Positions 27,421 through 37,583 of a stretch of 64,000 nt of DNA are shown here, piece after piece. A model generated the notes under the pieces. It had not been told where the DNA came from and did no database searches. It saw nothing but the letters and a program-made list of their open reading frames with translations. The DNA lies in contig NZ_BCXJ01000003.1 of assembly GCF_001598215.1 (NCBI RefSeq), positions 496,001-560,000 on the forward strand. The letters are read 5' to 3'. A program made the position numbers and the translations under genes. Positions within the stretch are counted from its first letter, which is position 1; the number at the start of each line of letters is the position of its first letter. This DNA comes from Shouchella clausii (GTDB lineage: Bacteria > Bacillota > Bacilli > Bacillales > Bacillaceae_D).

Positions 27421-27451
27421 TTTCCTCCCCGCCTTTTTAGCGGAGAGGAAA
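27421..27451 (-). other. Stable hairpin between rhaEW and rhaM
   Basis: A 12-bp stem with one mismatch (TTTCCTCCCCGC / GCGGAGAGGAAA) sits directly after the rhaEW stop. It is not followed by a proper T-run. It may lower or stabilise the downstream part of the message, or be a weak terminator. Confidence 0.5.
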
Positions 27452-27457
27452 CCACCC

Positions 27458-29530
27458 TTATCTTGGAAAGGCTGCTGGTACGCCGCCGTCTACAGTCAAC
27501 ATGCAGCCCGTCGTTTTTTCTGACTTGGACGAAGCGAAAAATAAAACAGCCTCCGCAATATCTGCCGGAAAAATATGGACGCCAAGCGTTGTCCGTTTTT
27601 TGTAATGGTCTTCAAGTTCATCAGCTGCAATTCCGTAAGCAGCTGCTCTTTCCTCGCGCCAAGCCGAATCCCAAATAGCCGAACCTTGCAGGACGGCGTC
27701 AGGGAGAACCGTGTTAACGCGAATTCCGTAGGCGCCCCCTTCAGCTGCAATACAGCGTGCGAGATGGGCTTCCATCGCTTTGGCAGCGCTGTAGGCTGAT
27801 GCGTTTTTCCCTGCGTAAACCGAATTTTTCGAGCCGATAAACACCATGCTCCCGCCTGTCCCTTGCTCTTTCATTTGCGCAAACGCTTGGCGGGCGACGA
27901 GAAAGTAGCCTGTCGCGAGCACATCGAGATTGAGTTGCCATTCCTGTAAAGTCGTCTCATCAAAAGGGCTTGATGTGGCAAGGCCAGCATTGTTGACGAG
28001 AATATCAACGCCCCCGTATGTCCGCGCCACGTCGGCAAAAGCTTGCGCGACTGCTTGTTCATCTGTGACATCCATTTTTAGCGCAAGCGCCCGGCCAGCA
28101 CCGAATTGCCCATTTATTTCTGTCGCTACTTCTTCTGCCCTTTCAAGATTGAGGTCAGCCAACACGACGTGTGCGCCTTGAGCAGCGAATTGCCGGGATG
28201 TTTCGCTGCCGATGCCCCCTGCTCCCCCTGTCACAAACGCCACTTTCCGCGAAAACGTTGCCTCTTTTGGCGCAAGCGATAGTTTGTAAAGCTCCAATGG
28301 CCAATATTCGATTTCATACGATTCGGCTTCATTCAGTGAAACAAAGGAGCCTAACGCACTCGTTCCACGCATGACAGCGATCGCTCGTTCGTAAAGAGCG
28401 CGGCTCACTTTTGCGTTTTCAATCGCTTTGCCGCTGCTAATCAGGCCGACGCCTGGGATGAGCAACACACGCGGCGACGGTTCAAACATCTTGTCGCCCT
28501 CACGACAATTGCGCTCAAAATAGCGAATGTACTCCTCTTTGTATGCGGCTATTCCTTTAAGCACCGCTTGCTTCAATCCTTCTTCGTCACTTGCCTCAGG
28601 CACCCAATCGATAAACAAAGGCAATCGCTTCGTATGGACAAGATGGTCAGGGCAGGCAGCGCCAATTTGCGATAACTCCTTTGCCTCTTTGCTGTTGACA
28701 AATTCAAGGATAGGGTCGCTATCATCGTAGGTCACAATCATGTTCCGCCCATTATGGGCCACTGCCCCCCGTAGCGCCGGCATGATGTTGGCCAGCAATG
28801 CTTCGCGCTCTTCTTTTTTCAGCCCTGCTGTTGCTGCTCCGCCAAAAGGCGCGTTTTTGCCTCGCTTTTTCTCGATAAATTGCTCCGCTTCATTAATCAC
28901 GGAAATCGTGCGGTCATAACTTTCTTTTGCTGTTTCTCCCCAGACGACAAGACCATGTTTTTCCATTAGTACAAGCTCCGCTTTCGGGTTCGCGTCTACT
29001 TGTTCTGCAATCATTTTTGACAGTGTAAAGCCAGGGCGAATGTAAGGCACCCATACAAAGCGGTCACCGAATAGCTCTTCGGCCAGCTCGCGGCCATTTT
29101 CAGCACAACATAGGCTAATGATTGCGTCTGGGTGAGTGTGGTCGACATGCTTAAATGGCAAAAAGGCATGAAGCAGCGTTTCAATCGACGGGCGCGGGTG
29201 GTGAGGGTCGATTAGGCAATGCCCCAAATAAGCGACCATCTCCTCATCTGTCATTGCTTCCCGTTCTTTCAGGGGCAAGACATCATCAAGCCGCAAGCCC
29301 GTAAAGTTGTTCGCCCCCATTGTGGCCAGATCTGAGCCACTGCCTTTAACCCACATAACGTTGACTTCATTGCCGCGAAAGTCGATCTCGGTTGTTTTCA
29401 TCGACGTATTGCCGCCGCCCCAATTGCAGACAGTGCGGTCGGCGCCAATTAAATTGGAGCGGTACACCAACTCATCAAGGCCTTGATACAATTTGCTTGC
29501 TTCTTCCTCATTCCAAAGATGTTGTACCAT
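27458..29530 (-). CDS. rhaEW: Bifunctional rhamnulose-1-phosphate aldolase/short-chain alcohol dehydrogenase
   Basis: A 690-residue cytoplasmic two-domain enzyme. Residues 1-420 are a class II aldolase splitting L-rhamnulose 1-phosphate into dihydroxyacetone phosphate and L-lactaldehyde (KGSGSDL near 62, zinc-type HVDHTHPD at 128-135, MEKHGLVVWG near 190). Residues 425-690 are a short-chain dehydrogenase (VTGGAGGIG at 433-441, NNAGLA, YSAAK), which would oxidise lactaldehyde. This fusion is the standard Bacillus RhaEW (YuxG) form. An in-frame codon at 29581 lies inside the previous gene; the ATG at 29530 after AGAGGGAT is preferred, 22 bp past the rhaBA stop. Confidence 0.93.
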   Translation of the reverse strand: MVQHLWNEEEASKLYQGLDELVYRSNLIGADRTVCNWGGGNTSMKTTEIDFRGNEVNVMWVKGSGSDLATMGANNFTGLRLDDVLPLKEREAMTDEEMVAYLGHCLIDPHHPRPSIETLLHAFLPFKHVDHTHPDAIISLCCAENGRELAEELFGDRFVWVPYIRPGFTLSKMIAEQVDANPKAELVLMEKHGLVVWGETAKESYDRTISVINEAEQFIEKKRGKNAPFGGAATAGLKKEEREALLANIMPALRGAVAHNGRNMIVTYDDSDPILEFVNSKEAKELSQIGAACPDHLVHTKRLPLFIDWVPEASDEEGLKQAVLKGIAAYKEEYIRYFERNCREGDKMFEPSPRVLLIPGVGLISSGKAIENAKVSRALYERAIAVMRGTSALGSFVSLNEAESYEIEYWPLELYKLSLAPKEATFSRKVAFVTGGAGGIGSETSRQFAAQGAHVVLADLNLERAEEVATEINGQFGAGRALALKMDVTDEQAVAQAFADVARTYGGVDILVNNAGLATSSPFDETTLQEWQLNLDVLATGYFLVARQAFAQMKEQGTGGSMVFIGSKNSVYAGKNASAYSAAKAMEAHLARCIAAEGGAYGIRVNTVLPDAVLQGSAIWDSAWREERAAAYGIAADELEDHYKKRTTLGVHIFPADIAEAVLFFASSKSEKTTGCMLTVDGGVPAAFPR

Positions 29531-29552
29531 GACGATCCCTCTTTCTAGTAAA

Positions 29553-32237
29553 TTAGCATTGCCTCGCTTTTTCACCTTCACGCTTCAGTTGGACTTGCTG
29601 TTCGTATTCCTTGACGACATCTAGCCACTCCGTTTCTGTCGGCACTCCTTGGCGTTTGCAATACTCATCCCACATGTCGCCAAATGGATACGTTTTTAGC
29701 TGTTCTTGTATGGCTAAGCGCGATGTGAAATCGCCTTCATCTTGCAGCTGCTTTAAATGGCGATGGGGCATTAAGGCTGCATGCAACAGCGCCTTTGCCA
29801 TATTGCGCGTGCCAATGGCCCAGGCAGCGACACGATTAATGCTTGCATCAAAAAAATCAAGGCCAATATGGATGTTGCCAAGAGCATCGTTGCGGACTAT
29901 TTCAATCGCAATTTCTCGGAGCTCATCATCAAAGGTGACTACATGGTCGCTATCCCAGCGGACAGGACGGGAAACGTGCAATGCCAATTGATCGTGAAAT
30001 AATAACATCGCCGACAGTTTGTTAGAAACGACTTCCGTTGGATGGAAATGACCGGTATCAAGCAAATAGAGCTTGTTGTTTTGGTTGGCATAGTTTAAAT
30101 AGAATTCGTGTGACCCGACAACGTACGCTTCTGAACCGATGCCAAACAATTTGCTTTCGACGGTATCAAGAACAAGCATTGGGTCGTATTCGTCTGCATA
30201 AATCGCATCTAAAGACTCTTTTAAACGCTTCCGTGGCGTTAGCCGATCACTAGGCGTATCTTTATAACCGTCTGGCACCCAAATGTTTACTAGCGATGGC
30301 GTCCCCAATTGTTCCCCAAAATAGGCAGCAATTTTCCGGCATGCTTTACAATGGTTAATCCAGAACGTTCGGATTTCCTCATCTGGATGGGCAAGCGTCA
30401 GTCCATCAGCGGCCTTAGGATGGCTGAACACCGTTGGGTTGAAATCGAGGCCAATGCCTAATGATTTTGCCCATTTAACCCACTTTTCGAAATGCTCAGG
30501 CTTCAATTGGTCGCGGTCAATTGGCACGCCATCGGTTTCCGCATACATAGCGTGGAGATTGACGCGGTGCTTTCCAGGAATTAAACTTAGCGCTTTTTGC
30601 AAATCACGCCTCAGCTCTTCACCGTTCCGCGCTCTGCCGGGATAATTCCCCGTTACATCAATGCCTCCAGACAACTCGTTCGCAATCACTTCTGTTCCAT
30701 GAAGGTCATCTCCTTGCCAACAGTGGACGGAAATGGGCACTTGTTTTACTTTCGCAAATGCTGCCTCGACATCTATGCCTAATTGTTCATATTGCACTTT
30801 AGCGCTTTCAAATCGACTCGTCATGTGCCATTCACTCCTTTGCGGTAGATAGTAAGTGACAGGAAACGCTGTCCGTACTAGTGCACGACCTTCCTCTATG
30901 CGAGAAAGTTCTCCGCCTGCAATCGCTTGTACGAGCAGATTGCCAACAGCAGTTGCCTCAGTTGGACCAGCGATCACCGTTTTGTTGGTCCGGTTTGCTA
31001 AACGTTGGTTAATCTCCTCGTTTAGCGCTCCGCCGCCAATAATATGGATTTGCTCATACGTCTTTCCTGAAATAGCTTCAATCTCGGTTACAGCTTTGTC
31101 ATAACTAGCAATCAGACTATCATAAATACACTTAGCCAAATCGCCGGGCGATTCAGGAACAGCAAGCCCTTTTTCGCGGCAAGCTTGTTGAATTTCCTCG
31201 ATCATGTTTTCTGGCTTTAGAAAACGATGTTGATCGACATCAATTTCCCCGGTATACGTTGACCCACTGGCTGCTTGCGCCAGTTGAGAAAAGCTCCAAT
31301 GCCCAGGGAGCAGCCTTTGTACTTCTTGGATCATCCATAAGCCCATGATGTTTTTTAAAAAGCGAACACGGGAGCCGACGCCGCCTTCGTTCGTAAAATT
31401 GGCAGCCATCGCCTGTTGGCTACATATCGGCGTGCGGTTTTCAATACCGATAAGCGACCACGTACCTGAGCTGATGTAAACCGATGTTTGTTTTTCTGGG
31501 AGCGCCGCAATCGCCGAAGCAGTGTCATGGGTAGCAGGCACAATGACTTCGAGTTGGACGCCCAGTTCTTTTTCCATGCTTTCTGTTATAGAACCGATCT
31601 TTGTGCCAGGTTGCTGCAATGGCTGAAACATTCCACAAGGCAAGCCGAGCTCTTTCAGTAGTTGTCTATCCCAATCCTTTGTATTGACATTTACTAACTG
31701 AGTTGTCGTTGCGTTCGTATACTCGTTGACTTTGACACCTGTCAGCAAGAAATGAAAATAATCGGGCACCATTAGAAATGCATGTGCTTGCTCAAGCAAC
31801 TCCGGGTTTTGTTTTTTTAATGCCAACAGTTGGTAAAGAGTGTTGAAAGGCTGAAAAGCAATACCCGTCCGTTCGTATAATGCCTTTTTTCCGTACGTCT
31901 CGATCACATCTTCCATCACGCCGTTTGTTCGTGGGTCACGGTAGGAGACAGCTTCAGTTAACCGCTCGCCTTTTTCATCGAGAAGGACAAAATCTACCGC
32001 CCATGTATTCATGCCAATGCTAACCGGCTGCAAGCCAGATTGAACTGCCACTCGAATGCCTTGCTTGATTTCACAAAACAAGTAGTCAACGTCCCAACAA
32101 TAATGGCCGCCCATCAACTGAGCCTGATTATCAAACCGATAGACCTCTTGTAAATCGATGCCGGTCTCGCTTATTTTGCCAGCCATCACCCTGCCGCTTG
32201 AGGCGCCGATATCAACGGCCAGCCGATATTCCCCCAA
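29553..32237 (-). CDS. rhaAB: Fused rhamnulokinase/L-rhamnose isomerase
   Basis: An 894-residue fusion that carries the first two steps of rhamnose breakdown. Residues 1 to about 468 are the FGGY kinase rhamnulokinase ([48 protein letters not shown] and the ATP site IIGGGALNE at about 399-407). Residues about 472-894 are L-rhamnose isomerase ([51 protein letters not shown]). Both halves look full length and are joined with almost no linker. Kinase precedes isomerase, and such a fused enzyme is annotated in B. clausii. The start is TTG after AAAGGGGGAG. Confidence 0.93.
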   Translation of the reverse strand: MGEYRLAVDIGASSGRVMAGKISETGIDLQEVYRFDNQAQLMGGHYCWDVDYLFCEIKQGIRVAVQSGLQPVSIGMNTWAVDFVLLDEKGERLTEAVSYRDPRTNGVMEDVIETYGKKALYERTGIAFQPFNTLYQLLALKKQNPELLEQAHAFLMVPDYFHFLLTGVKVNEYTNATTTQLVNVNTKDWDRQLLKELGLPCGMFQPLQQPGTKIGSITESMEKELGVQLEVIVPATHDTASAIAALPEKQTSVYISSGTWSLIGIENRTPICSQQAMAANFTNEGGVGSRVRFLKNIMGLWMIQEVQRLLPGHWSFSQLAQAASGSTYTGEIDVDQHRFLKPENMIEEIQQACREKGLAVPESPGDLAKCIYDSLIASYDKAVTEIEAISGKTYEQIHIIGGGALNEEINQRLANRTNKTVIAGPTEATAVGNLLVQAIAGGELSRIEEGRALVRTAFPVTYYLPQRSEWHMTSRFESAKVQYEQLGIDVEAAFAKVKQVPISVHCWQGDDLHGTEVIANELSGGIDVTGNYPGRARNGEELRRDLQKALSLIPGKHRVNLHAMYAETDGVPIDRDQLKPEHFEKWVKWAKSLGIGLDFNPTVFSHPKAADGLTLAHPDEEIRTFWINHCKACRKIAAYFGEQLGTPSLVNIWVPDGYKDTPSDRLTPRKRLKESLDAIYADEYDPMLVLDTVESKLFGIGSEAYVVGSHEFYLNYANQNNKLYLLDTGHFHPTEVVSNKLSAMLLFHDQLALHVSRPVRWDSDHVVTFDDELREIAIEIVRNDALGNIHIGLDFFDASINRVAAWAIGTRNMAKALLHAALMPHRHLKQLQDEGDFTSRLAIQEQLKTYPFGDMWDEYCKRQGVPTETEWLDVVKEYEQQVQLKREGEKARQC

Positions 32238-32353
32238 TTTTTCTCCCCCTTTCTCGCTATAGAACGATTACTTGTATCTTACGTGTTTGTCATGGAAGCC
32301 ACTATAGCGTCATTCACCAAAATACTGTCGTTATTTGCAAATATACGAATCAA

Positions 32354-32480
32354 TTAGACTGATAGAAAACGCTTGTCAGATGGAGAGTGCTGGCAAGGAA
32401 AGATGGGACTAGCACAGAGGGTTCTTGAGCAGGTGACCGAGACAAACGACGACAGATGCGAGCGCTTGTCTACAGTCTAA
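32354..32480 (+). repeat. Full-length copy of the dispersed inverted-repeat element
   Basis: This 127-bp element begins TTAGACTGATAGAAAACGC and ends GCGCTTGTCTACAGTCTAA, so its ends are imperfect inverted repeats of about 22 bp. Internal blocks GGAAAGATGGGA, GGGTTCTTGAGCA and GACCGAGACAAACGACGA match copies at 49496 and 50931. It fills most of the gap between the rhamnose operon and the AraC gene. Confidence 0.7.
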
Positions 32481-32484
32481 CGCA

Positions 32485-33453
32485 TCATTGAGGCGGCGAA
32501 GATCGATGTTTTTTTCGATAAACGAGCGGAGTTGTATGAAAATGCTTCTTAAAAATTTGATAAAAATAGCTGAAGTTGTCATAGCCAATTTCTTGCGCAA
32601 TAACCGATACAGGCACATCCGATTGAACGAGCAACTCCTTTGCTATGTCCAATCTCCTTTCTTGTAACAGCGCTTTAAACGTTTTCCCAGTCTGCTTTTT
32701 GATGACTTTGCTGAGCAAGTAATGGGGCTGGTTCAGCCGTTCAGCTAGCTCATATAGAGAAGCATGTTTGTACTGTTCGTCGATATAAGCAAACGTTTGC
32801 CGAATCCATTGGTTGTGCAGAGAAGGCTTTGGTCTGCCATCTAATGTATTCGCTTTCTTTGCTAACTCAATCATGAGCATGCCGACATACAACTTAATAG
32901 ACGCTTGCGAGTAAGCGTCTGGCTCCATCATTTCCTCAACCATTTTCCTCAGCAGTTGTTGCACAGACTCTTCTTTTGCACATTTAAAATAGAGGAACTG
33001 GCCAAACGGTTCGCCACCATGAATGCTGTCGATAAGGAATGAATAAAAGGGCCCTTCCACATTTAAAAAAGAGAAAATATAATTAAAAAAAGACGGCTGA
33101 ATAATAAAATTAATGATAATATCTTCTGTACCGCATGCCTCTATCTGGTGTTCAATATGCTGGTTCAACACAACCAGCTCCCCTTTTTGCAATTCGACCG
33201 CACGATCGCCAATCGTTTGCTTTAAACTGCCGTTATAGACATAATTCATTTCAATGTAGTCATGTTTGTGTGGAGGAAAATCAATAAAGCGCGTATGCTT
33301 GCGGATCATGATTTCTGCCCCTGGGGCCAGAAACTTATTGGCTTCGATAATAAATTGTTGCTTTGACGTATAACGTGCTTTCATCACACGCCGATATTCA
33401 AGAATGTCTTTTTCTTCCTCTGTAAGCGGCAACATTTTTTCAAGCAATCCCAC
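32485..33453 (-). CDS. AraC family transcriptional regulator
   Basis: A 322-residue regulator with an N-terminal cupin domain (FIDFPPHKHDYIEMNYVYNG, LKQTIGDRAVELQKGELVVL) and a C-terminal AraC double helix-turn-helix (LYELAERLNQPHYLLSKVI and VSVIAQEIGYDNFSYFYQIF). The ATG at 33474 lies upstream of AAAAAGGGGG, and the GTG at 33453 six bases after it is the likely start. It lies just upstream of and in the same direction as the rhamnose operon, making it the best candidate for the rhamnose regulator. Confidence 0.87.
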   Translation of the reverse strand: MGLLEKMLPLTEEEKDILEYRRVMKARYTSKQQFIIEANKFLAPGAEIMIRKHTRFIDFPPHKHDYIEMNYVYNGSLKQTIGDRAVELQKGELVVLNQHIEHQIEACGTEDIIINFIIQPSFFNYIFSFLNVEGPFYSFLIDSIHGGEPFGQFLYFKCAKEESVQQLLRKMVEEMMEPDAYSQASIKLYVGMLMIELAKKANTLDGRPKPSLHNQWIRQTFAYIDEQYKHASLYELAERLNQPHYLLSKVIKKQTGKTFKALLQERRLDIAKELLVQSDVPVSVIAQEIGYDNFSYFYQIFKKHFHTTPLVYRKKHRSSPPQ

Positions 33454-33474
33454 CGTTGGTCCCCCTTTTTTCAT

Positions 33475-33791
33475 CTTGCTTGTCTATCTAGGCTCTAAAG
33501 TTATCGACTACTATCTACTGGTCTTGCATCGATAACATGGTTTGTTCTTCGGTACGTACGCTTAGCGCCACCTGTTCAATCATGCCACTATAGCTTTTGC
33601 TGTCATAGTAAGTATGTGCAAACAATTCATCTTGGCAAGGGGGGCAAAGTTGTTGAAAATCGAGCGTTTTTTGTCCATTTGACTCGCCCTTTTTTAATCA
33701 AATTCAACAAAGAAAAAGGAAAATCCTTCTTTTACTGGATATGAACCCAAACGCCAACATGAATATATATTCGTTTTCTACAATTAAACTA
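33475..33791. other. Intergenic region between divergent genes
   Basis: No gene is seen. On the minus strand near 33500-33530 the block GACCAGTAGATAGTAGTCG lies upstream of the AraC gene and resembles part of the module upstream of the rhamnogalacturonan lyase gene. The rest is AT-rich and leads to the permease promoter at 33792. Confidence 0.4.
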
Positions 33792-33820
33792 TTGATAAAT
33801 GCAAGCACAACGTTTAATAT
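33792..33820 (+). promoter_or_regulatory. Sigma-A promoter of the permease/ureohydrolase operon
   Basis: TTGATA (33792-33797), exactly 17 bases, then TAATAT (33815-33820), 55 bp upstream of the permease start. No operator is obvious. Confidence 0.7.
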
Positions 33821-33874
33821 AATAAGAATTAATGAATTTTTATACAAAAATCCTATGCAACAGGAGCATGACAG

Positions 33875-35293
33875 ATGATGAACAAAAAAGGAATGACTAC
33901 TACTGACTTCTTTGGACTGGCATTCGGTAGCATGATCGGCATCGGTTGGGTGATATCCGTTCCCCAATGGATGGCCTCGGCTGGGAGCTTAGGCGCCATT
34001 ATTGCCTTAGCGGCGACAATACTGCTTATTATTCCAATTGGCTTTGTTTATGGAGAGCTTACGTCCAGTCTAAAATTAAGCGGAGGCGAATTTGCCTATA
34101 CCCATTATGCACTTGGCAAATGGCCAGCATTTATTTGTGGATGGTTTCTTATTTTAGGCTATCTCATTATCTTGCCATGGGTTGCGATTTCCGTGCCGCT
34201 CTTGTTCGCTTACGCTTTTCCGTTATTAAACTCGTATCCACTTTATACGCTAATGGGACAAGTCGTCTATTTACCCCATATTCTGCTCAGTTTGGCGATG
34301 ATCTTCGGTCTATCCTGGTTAAACTTTCGCGGCGCTAAATTGTCAGCACGCTTTCAAACGATTGCTACAGCGATGATGCTCGTCACATTCCTTGCTTTTT
34401 TAGGCGGCGGCTTTTTCCTAGGCGATCCTCAGAATGCAGCACCTTTGTTGCAGACAGAAAATGGGCATGCGTTTAGCGGCATCATTTTAGCGATCTCTTC
34501 GATTCTATTTTTTATGAATGGCTTTGATACTGTTTCAAAAACAGTTGACGAAGCTGAAGCAAACATTAACTATAAAAACTTAGGCAAAGTCACCATTGGG
34601 ACAATTCTTTTAGGCGGTGTACTGTATATGGTTATTGTCCTTGCTTCTGCCTTTTTAATGCCTGCATCTGAAATGGGGGAGATGGGGGCGCTTCCTCTTA
34701 TCCATGCGTTAGAAGCGCGCTCAGGTTCAACCTTGTTGCCACTAATTGTCGTATTTGGTGTGCTCCTTGGCGTCATAACTACATTCAATGGCTTTTTACT
34801 AGCTGGCAGCCGTCTGATTCAATCGTTTGCGGCTCGCGGTTTTATTCCTAAAGGATTTGCGGCAGAGCATACTCGTTATAAAACGCCTTACAAGACGGTG
34901 TGGGCGATGGCGGCCTTTTCTATTGTCGGAACCTTTTTTGGCAGCGGCGCGCTACTCCCCCTCGTTATAATGGGAGGGATCGCTTTTTTAATTGCATGGT
35001 TTTGTATGGCATGTGCAGCTGTCAACATTCGCCTCAAACAGCCACATTTACAAAAGCCATATAAAATGCCAGGGGGCATCTACATGGCTTACGCTGCTAC
35101 ACTATTTTCAGCAATCTTGCTTGCGGCGATGCTAATTCCTGGAACGCCGATTTCGATGGGCATGACGGAGTATATCCTCTTTTTCATCTGGCTCGCAGCT
35201 GGAGCGATCCTTTATGTTTGCTACACACGCCGAAGTGTTCCAAACAAGGTAGAAATTACACAACTAGAAGACAAAGGAGTGCATCAAGCATGA
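33875..35293 (+). CDS. APC superfamily amino acid/amine permease
   Basis: A 472-residue membrane carrier with about 12 spans. The helix-1 signature (TDFFGLAFGSMIGIGWVISVPQWM) and the helix-3 region (LSGGEFAYTHYALGKWPAFICGW) are those of the amino acid-polyamine-organocation family. The start follows CAGGAG. The stop overlaps the start of the ureohydrolase gene (ATGA), so the two are coupled and the transported compound is probably that enzyme's guanidino substrate. The exact substrate is not readable. Confidence 0.85.
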   Translation: MMNKKGMTTTDFFGLAFGSMIGIGWVISVPQWMASAGSLGAIIALAATILLIIPIGFVYGELTSSLKLSGGEFAYTHYALGKWPAFICGWFLILGYLIILPWVAISVPLLFAYAFPLLNSYPLYTLMGQVVYLPHILLSLAMIFGLSWLNFRGAKLSARFQTIATAMMLVTFLAFLGGGFFLGDPQNAAPLLQTENGHAFSGIILAISSILFFMNGFDTVSKTVDEAEANINYKNLGKVTIGTILLGGVLYMVIVLASAFLMPASEMGEMGALPLIHALEARSGSTLLPLIVVFGVLLGVITTFNGFLLAGSRLIQSFAARGFIPKGFAAEHTRYKTPYKTVWAMAAFSIVGTFFGSGALLPLVIMGGIAFLIAWFCMACAAVNIRLKQPHLQKPYKMPGGIYMAYAATLFSAILLAAMLIPGTPISMGMTEYILFFIWLAAGAILYVCYTRRSVPNKVEITQLEDKGVHQA

Positions 35294-36192
35294 AGCCATA
35301 TTCTACTTTTGGCATTGTCGGTTTCCCTTGGGATGGAGGGGCCTCCCTGGGGCGGCCAGGATCACGGTTTGCTCCAGAAAAAATACGGGAAGCCTTTGCC
35401 TGGTTTGCCAATCGCATTGAAAACAACCAAGTGTACAATGTAGAAAAGCGAAAAACGTTCACATTGCCGAAAAATGCGTTAACCGATTATGGCAATATCG
35501 AAATTGCCGCCTATAGCACAGACCAAACGTTTGCACATGCAGAAGCAAAACTGAAAGCAGTGCTTGCTGAAAATGCCTTTCCCTTTGTGCTAGGAGGCGA
35601 CCACTCGATTTCCTACCCGCTCATTAAAGCGCTGCACGACCAGAACCCTGGAAAGCGGATAGGCATTATCCAGTTTGATGCCCATCTTGACCTCGTTGAC
35701 GAATCCCCTGTCCAAGGGAGGTATTCACAAAGCAGTCAAATGCGCAGAGCAATTGAGCTTGAACATGTTTCTGCTAAAGACATTGTCCAAGTAGGGGTAC
35801 GCAGTTATAATTACCCTTGGTACGCCAGCTATTTAAAAGACATCGGCATCCACCAAATTACCGCACAGGAAGTTCACCAGTCTGATCCACTGGCCATTGC
35901 CGAACAGATTAAAGCCGTAATGGAAAACGTCGATCTCGTTTATTTAACATATGATATGGATGTTCTCGATCCGGCATACGCACCAGGAGTCGGCGCCAAC
36001 GAACCAGGCGGGTTGACGCCGGTTCAAAGTTTCGCGATCTTAGATGCGTTGTACCCCCTTGTTGATGCGTTTGATATAGCAGAAGTCAATCCTCTTTATG
36101 ACCATCAAGACATCACAACTGCTATGGCGGCGCGCATTATGTTTGATTGTTTTGTCACTAGGATGGAATGTGGAAAAAACGGTCAAACATAA
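35290..36192 (+). CDS. Arginase/agmatinase family ureohydrolase
   Basis: A 300-residue dinuclear manganese hydrolase that releases urea (or a similar group) from a guanidino compound. Metal ligands are visible: His105 in GGDHSISYP, Asp130/His132/Asp134 in FDAHLDLVDE, and Asp222/Asp224 in YDMDVLDPAYAPG. The C-terminal NEPGGLTPVQ loop fits agmatinase rather than arginase. A longer frame from 35218 lies inside the permease gene; the ATG at 35290 after AAAGGAG is the start. Agmatine, guanidinobutyrate or formiminoglutamate are all possible substrates. Confidence 0.85.
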   Translation: MKPYSTFGIVGFPWDGGASLGRPGSRFAPEKIREAFAWFANRIENNQVYNVEKRKTFTLPKNALTDYGNIEIAAYSTDQTFAHAEAKLKAVLAENAFPFVLGGDHSISYPLIKALHDQNPGKRIGIIQFDAHLDLVDESPVQGRYSQSSQMRRAIELEHVSAKDIVQVGVRSYNYPWYASYLKDIGIHQITAQEVHQSDPLAIAEQIKAVMENVDLVYLTYDMDVLDPAYAPGVGANEPGGLTPVQSFAILDALYPLVDAFDIAEVNPLYDHQDITTAMAARIMFDCFVTRMECGKNGQT

Positions 36193-36193
36193 G

Positions 36194-36240
36194 CAACAAC
36201 AGCGATTTAAACAAGACATGTTTAAATCGCTGTTGTTTTT
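36194..36240 (+). terminator. Strong bidirectional intrinsic terminator
   Basis: A 20-bp perfect stem (CAACAACAGCGATTTAAACA and its complement) with a 5-base loop, followed by Ts on both strands. It lies between the convergent ureohydrolase gene (+) and the VOC gene (-). Confidence 0.85.
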
Positions 36241-36616
36241 ATACAAACAAACTAATTAAATTCCCATCTGGATCTTGGACAATCGCATAACGTTGGCCCC
36301 AAAAGGCATCCCATGGCTCTTTATAGCCAACGTAGCCTTTGTCGACAATCTTCTCATAAAGCTGGTCCAGCGCTTCCCTGCTCTCACAACGAAAGGCCAG
36401 TTCAACCCGGTGCCCCGTTGGTTCTTCCCAGTTTCCGTAAATTTCTTTTGCCATTTCAAGTTTATCAAACGCCAGGCGTACCCCTTCCTGGTCAATTTCA
36501 ACGTGCATGTCGTCATTGTGCGTGTCCGCTATTTGAAAGCCAAGCACCCGGTAGAAATCAAGTGCTTCTCTCATATTGGCAACCACAATTCCAACCATAT
36601 CTAATTTTATCGTCAT
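36239..36616 (-). CDS. VOC (glyoxalase/bleomycin resistance) family protein
   Basis: A 125-residue small protein with two beta-alpha-beta-beta-beta units. Residues 1-55 start MVGIVVANMREALDFYRVLGF, and residues 65-125 contain VELAFRCESREALDQLYEKI, then YAIVQDPDGNLISLFV. The His/Glu metal ligands of active glyoxalases are only partly apparent, so a binding protein or an unknown dioxygenase/lyase is possible. Single gene, good AAAGGAG site, ended by the shared terminator. Confidence 0.8.
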   Translation of the reverse strand: MTIKLDMVGIVVANMREALDFYRVLGFQIADTHNDDMHVEIDQEGVRLAFDKLEMAKEIYGNWEEPTGHRVELAFRCESREALDQLYEKIVDKGYVGYKEPWDAFWGQRYAIVQDPDGNLISLFV

Positions 36617-36696
36617 AACAAATGACTCCTTTCAATAGGCTATAATGCCATTATTGCCTATTATCCCAATCGGGGCTTGAAAAAAACGGACAACCT

Positions 36697-37518
36697 TTAG
36701 CCACTTTTTGATTGACACGCGATTTGTGCCATTACTGTCTGCGGAGCCAATCCGTAAAAACGCTTAAATTGCTTCGACAAATGGGCATGGTCGGCATAGC
36801 CGTAGAATAGAGCCAAATCGGCAAGCCGTGCATGGGCGTTTTGCTGCAAGCCTGCTAACAAACTTTGAAACTGGACGACTTCCATTACTTCTTTCGGCGA
36901 AACGCCGAGCTCATGGGCAAACGTACGGCGCACAGTCCGCTCGCTGTAATGTTCCATTTTTGCAAGTTTATGGACAGAAAGCATGCCTTTGTTCGCAAAA
37001 ATATGAGCCATGCAGCGCTCAAACAAACGTTCCGGCCGATACGCTTTATCTAGCTTTTTTCGTAAAACCGCCTCGACGACCGCAATTCTCTCCTTCATAT
37101 CACGAGCCTGCGCAATGGTCTCGACGATTTCAAAAGCTGGATTTCCCCATACTAGCTCCAGTTCAATGCCTCCATCCCCAAAGTCAGCAGGGTGGTGGTG
37201 CAATAATGTATGGACCGAATCAGAAAAGAAGCGGATTCCGAAAGAAAAGGTTGGCTCTGCCAATGGCAAAACTTCGAATTGGTTCATAAAACCAGCCACA
37301 AATGCCTGTGCGCTGTTGTCATCGATCGTAACAATTAAATCGACGCATCCATCTGGAAGAATACGATGGTATCGCGCTTTCCCTCCTTGAAACGAGCTCG
37401 TCCAATAACAGGCAACATAGGCGGATAAATCACAGCTTGGCGCATACTCAGTATATTGGTAGCTATCATCGCTATCTTGCTGCAACAATGGCGCCTGAAC
37501 AGGACGAAACAAGCGCAT
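36697..37518 (-). CDS. AraC family regulator with DUF6597-like N-terminal domain
   Basis: A 273-residue regulator. The N-terminal half carries YWTSSFQGGKARYHRILPDGCVDLIV, the pattern of the DUF6597/DUF1801-neighbour type sensor found in many AraC proteins. The C-terminal half has the helix-turn-helix pair (VHKLAKMEHYSERTVRRTF and LADLALFYGYADHAHLSKQF). No linked target gene is evident; the divergent or downstream VOC gene and the upstream dehydrogenase gene are candidates. Confidence 0.8.
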   Translation of the reverse strand: MRLFRPVQAPLLQQDSDDSYQYTEYAPSCDLSAYVACYWTSSFQGGKARYHRILPDGCVDLIVTIDDNSAQAFVAGFMNQFEVLPLAEPTFSFGIRFFSDSVHTLLHHHPADFGDGGIELELVWGNPAFEIVETIAQARDMKERIAVVEAVLRKKLDKAYRPERLFERCMAHIFANKGMLSVHKLAKMEHYSERTVRRTFAHELGVSPKEVMEVVQFQSLLAGLQQNAHARLADLALFYGYADHAHLSKQFKRFYGLAPQTVMAQIACQSKSG

Positions 37519-37583
37519 ACACCGATCCCTCTCTTCTTACGTACATGTAGTCTACTTCTTGCCTTCATGATACAGTGCTTAGA

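Noticed and set aside
32238-32353. Promoter of the rhamnose operon with a TATAGT -10
   Set aside because: A TATAGT is present but no acceptable -35 lies 16-18 bases upstream; an activator-dependent promoter is possible but not demonstrable.
33479-33500. Additional end of the dispersed repeat (GCTTGTCTATCTAGGCTC)
   Set aside because: Only about ten bases match the repeat end and no other part of the element is nearby.
36239-36616. Glyoxalase I as a specific function for the VOC protein
   Set aside because: The metal-ligand pattern is incomplete, so only the superfamily can be claimed.
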